6,500 bases of DNA from the NCBI GenBank assembly GCA_964568355.1, contig CAZMRK010000671.1, positions 1 through 6,500 of the forward strand, in the 5' to 3' direction. This stretch comes from JAJPJX01 sp964568355. Its GTDB lineage: Bacteria; Acidobacteriota; Terriglobia; Bryobacterales; Bryobacteraceae. Position 1 is the first letter of the stretch. Each line of letters opens with the position of its first letter. Positions 4,967-6,500 of this stretch are shown piece by piece. A model generated the notes under the pieces. The model did not search any database. It was not told the origin of the DNA and worked only from the letters and a program-made list of their open reading frames with translations. The translations under genes were made by a program, and so were the position numbers.

Positions 4967-6500
4967 GAGTCCAACCAGGTCCCCTGCTTGCGCCGAAGCC
5001 AGGCTCCGGCCACGGCGGAGATGGCGGCCGCCGCTCCATTCCATGCCGCCGCGCTACCGCTGGCAAACAACAGCGCATTCGCCGCAAACACGCAGGCGAG
5101 CACAAAACCAATGACCGAGCCGATTCCCGCAAATCCGAAGAGATCGAAAACAGCCGTAGGAGCCGACTCCGCTTCCTGCAACTCGGCGCGTTCCTCGGGA
5201 GAGAGCAGCGATCTCACATAAGGGTCGAAAGTGCGCCAAAAAGCCACTCCGCAGATGGCCATCACCGCAAGCAGCGCAACCCCGGCGCCGGTACGCGCGA
5301 CATAGAAACAGGAGATGGCGACGATGTACGCCATCACGGCCGCGGCTCCACAAACGGCGATCGCGATGCCCGGCAGAATCCGGCCCTGGCTGGCAGTTTC
5401 CCGAAAGGGCTTCCAGTTGCCCAGCGGCCGCGCCCGGCGATAGAAGTTCTCCAGCAGTTCCCGCCGTTCCGGAGCCGTCAGAAGCGTCACAACAATCCAC
5501 AAAACGGTGGAAAGGATAATCGCTGCGTACATCCGGTTCCACCAGGCCATCTCCGGCCAGATCAGGCGTAACGCGATGTATCCGAGACCGCCGCCGAATG
5601 ACGCGGCAACCCGGCCCCACCCGTTGAAACGCCACCACCACCACTGCGCCCAGTTCGCCGACATCTCCGCCGCGCCAAGGCCCACCATGAAGATGGCCAC
5701 ATCGAACAGGAAGGTGATCCGGTATACCACCAGTAGAGCCAGCCCGAGAATCAGAAAGATCGAAAACTTGCCGGCGATGAAGTAATGGCGCTCGGACGCA
5801 CCCTTCACTAAGTGGCGGCGGTAAATGTCGTTGAGCAGGACCTGCGAGCCGAAGTTCAGGTTATCCCCGACCACCGAGATGATTCCGCCCAGCATCGCCA
5901 CGAATACCAGTCCCAGGAGCCCCGACCCAAGATATTGCGTCATCAGCATGCCATAGGCCAGTTCCCGGTCGATCGCCCCGGTGCGCAGCCCGGGCCAGAA
6001 GATGGACGCCGCGAGGCACGGAACGCTCACCAGCCACACCAGCGTAAAGATGGCCACCTCGGTGACCAGATACATCTTGCAGGCTTCCTTCGGGCTGCGC
6101 GTCGAAAGAATGCGCTGGCCTTCCACCGCCCCTCCGATCGGGGCGGCATCTCCTCCATACCCGATGCTGGTGCCGAGGAGCCAGGCGATACATGCCAGCG
6201 TCGGAAATACCGCATCGCCCGCGGGAGGCAGTATGGAAAGCGCTTCGGGTTTCGCCGCCGCAAGATGCAGTGCAAGCTGGCTGGGACCTCCCGCGGCCAG
6301 GATCACCTTCACTGCAAGCACCACCGCTCCGGTCGCCATCACCGCGATCTGCACAATGTTGCTGAGGACCACGCCCACGTATCCCGCCAGGTAGACGTAG
6401 CCGACCGAAAGGGGAAGAGCCAGAAGCAGAATCTCCGTCTTATTCCAACCCAGAATCGGTTCGCCGACCTTCACCAGCGCCAGCAGCGAGATGCCGGTCC
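4963..6500 (-). CDS. Sodium:solute symporter (SSS), 5' end missing
   Basis: Partial: the frame stays open to the right edge, so about the first 150 residues are outside. Some 511 residues are visible; numbering below starts at the GTG codon at 6474, which is only a reference, not a proposed start. The SSS mark is SVGYVYLAGY-GVVLSNIVQ (23-42), matching the family's GYTY-GG-AV-TD--Q region with TD changed to SN. Next are GGDAAPIGGAVEGQRIL (107-123), the TM8 sodium-site helix ending in NDIYRR (215-220), and WWWWRFNGW (278-286), related to the WYWWRINAW signature of a subfamily common in Planctomycetes-type bacteria. About 12-13 membrane segments are visible, including two after a charged linker at 414-440 (near 444-471 and 475-493), making the C terminus longer than in PutP. 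It would import a small organic solute with Na+. It is upstream of and coupled to the oxidoreductase (4-nt overlap). Solute unknown. Confidence 0.92.
   Translation of the reverse strand, partial: TGISLLALVKVGEPILGWNKTEILLLALPLSVGYVYLAGYVGVVLSNIVQIAVMATGAVVLAVKVILAAGGPSQLALHLAAAKPEALSILPPAGDAVFPTLACIAWLLGTSIGYGGDAAPIGGAVEGQRILSTRSPKEACKMYLVTEVAIFTLVWLVSVPCLAASIFWPGLRTGAIDRELAYGMLMTQYLGSGLLGLVFVAMLGGIISVVGDNLNFGSQVLLNDIYRRHLVKGASERHYFIAGKFSIFLILGLALLVVYRITFLFDVAIFMVGLGAAEMSANWAQWWWWRFNGWGRVAASFGGGLGYIALRLIWPEMAWWNRMYAAIILSTVLWIVVTLLTAPERRELLENFYRRARPLGNWKPFRETASQGRILPGIAIAVCGAAAVMAYIVAISCFYVARTGAGVALLAVMAICGVAFWRTFDPYVRSLLSPEERAELQEAESAPTAVFDLFGFAGIGSVIGFVLACVFAANALLFASGSAAAWNGAAAAISAVAGAWLRRKQGTWLDS

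Noticed and set aside
3950..5221. Long plus-strand open frame (423 codons) opposite the oxidoreductase and symporter
   Set aside because: It is antisense to a clear Gfo/Idh gene with all family motifs; the Arg/His/Ala-rich product shows no motif. Such frames are common opposite GC-rich genes.

Overview
The window is high-GC bacterial DNA carrying one tightly packed block of five genes, all on the minus strand, so transcription runs from the right edge towards the left. Order of transcription: sodium:solute symporter (5' end missing, cut by the window edge), Gfo/Idh/MocA-family NAD(P)-dependent oxidoreductase, M14-family (AstE/AspA-type) zinc deacylase, a zinc-ribbon-bearing threonine-synthase-like PLP enzyme, and a secreted TIM-barrel protein that resembles glycoside hydrolases. 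The first four genes overlap by 4, 14 and 17 nt, and the last follows after 45 nt, so this reads as a single operon whose promoter lies outside the window. No RNA gene, insertion sequence, CRISPR array or phage gene was seen.

Region by region: 1-359 is gene-poor and lies downstream of the operon; 360-1805 secreted TIM-barrel protein; 1851-3089 PLP enzyme; 3073-3984 M14 deacylase; 3971-4966 oxidoreductase; 4963-6500 symporter.

The gene families fit a substrate-use locus: an exported hydrolase-like protein outside the cell, a secondary transporter in the membrane, and three cytoplasmic enzymes (a dehydrogenase, an amide-cleaving deacylase and an amino-acid lyase or synthase type enzyme). A substrate that combines an oxidisable hydroxyl or sugar part with an N-acylated amino-acid part would need all of these, but the compound cannot be read from sequence. 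Pairing an AstE-type deacylase with a fold-type II PLP enzyme resembles the eutB/eutE pair of ectoine utilisation, although the remaining partners differ.

The organism is most likely a soil or sediment bacterium of the Acidobacteriota (Bryobacterales/Solibacter-like) or a related high-GC group such as Planctomycetota or Verrucomicrobiota. This rests on general impression: GC-rich codon use, the symporter subfamily and the unusual gene combination. No marker gene is present, so the assignment is weak.
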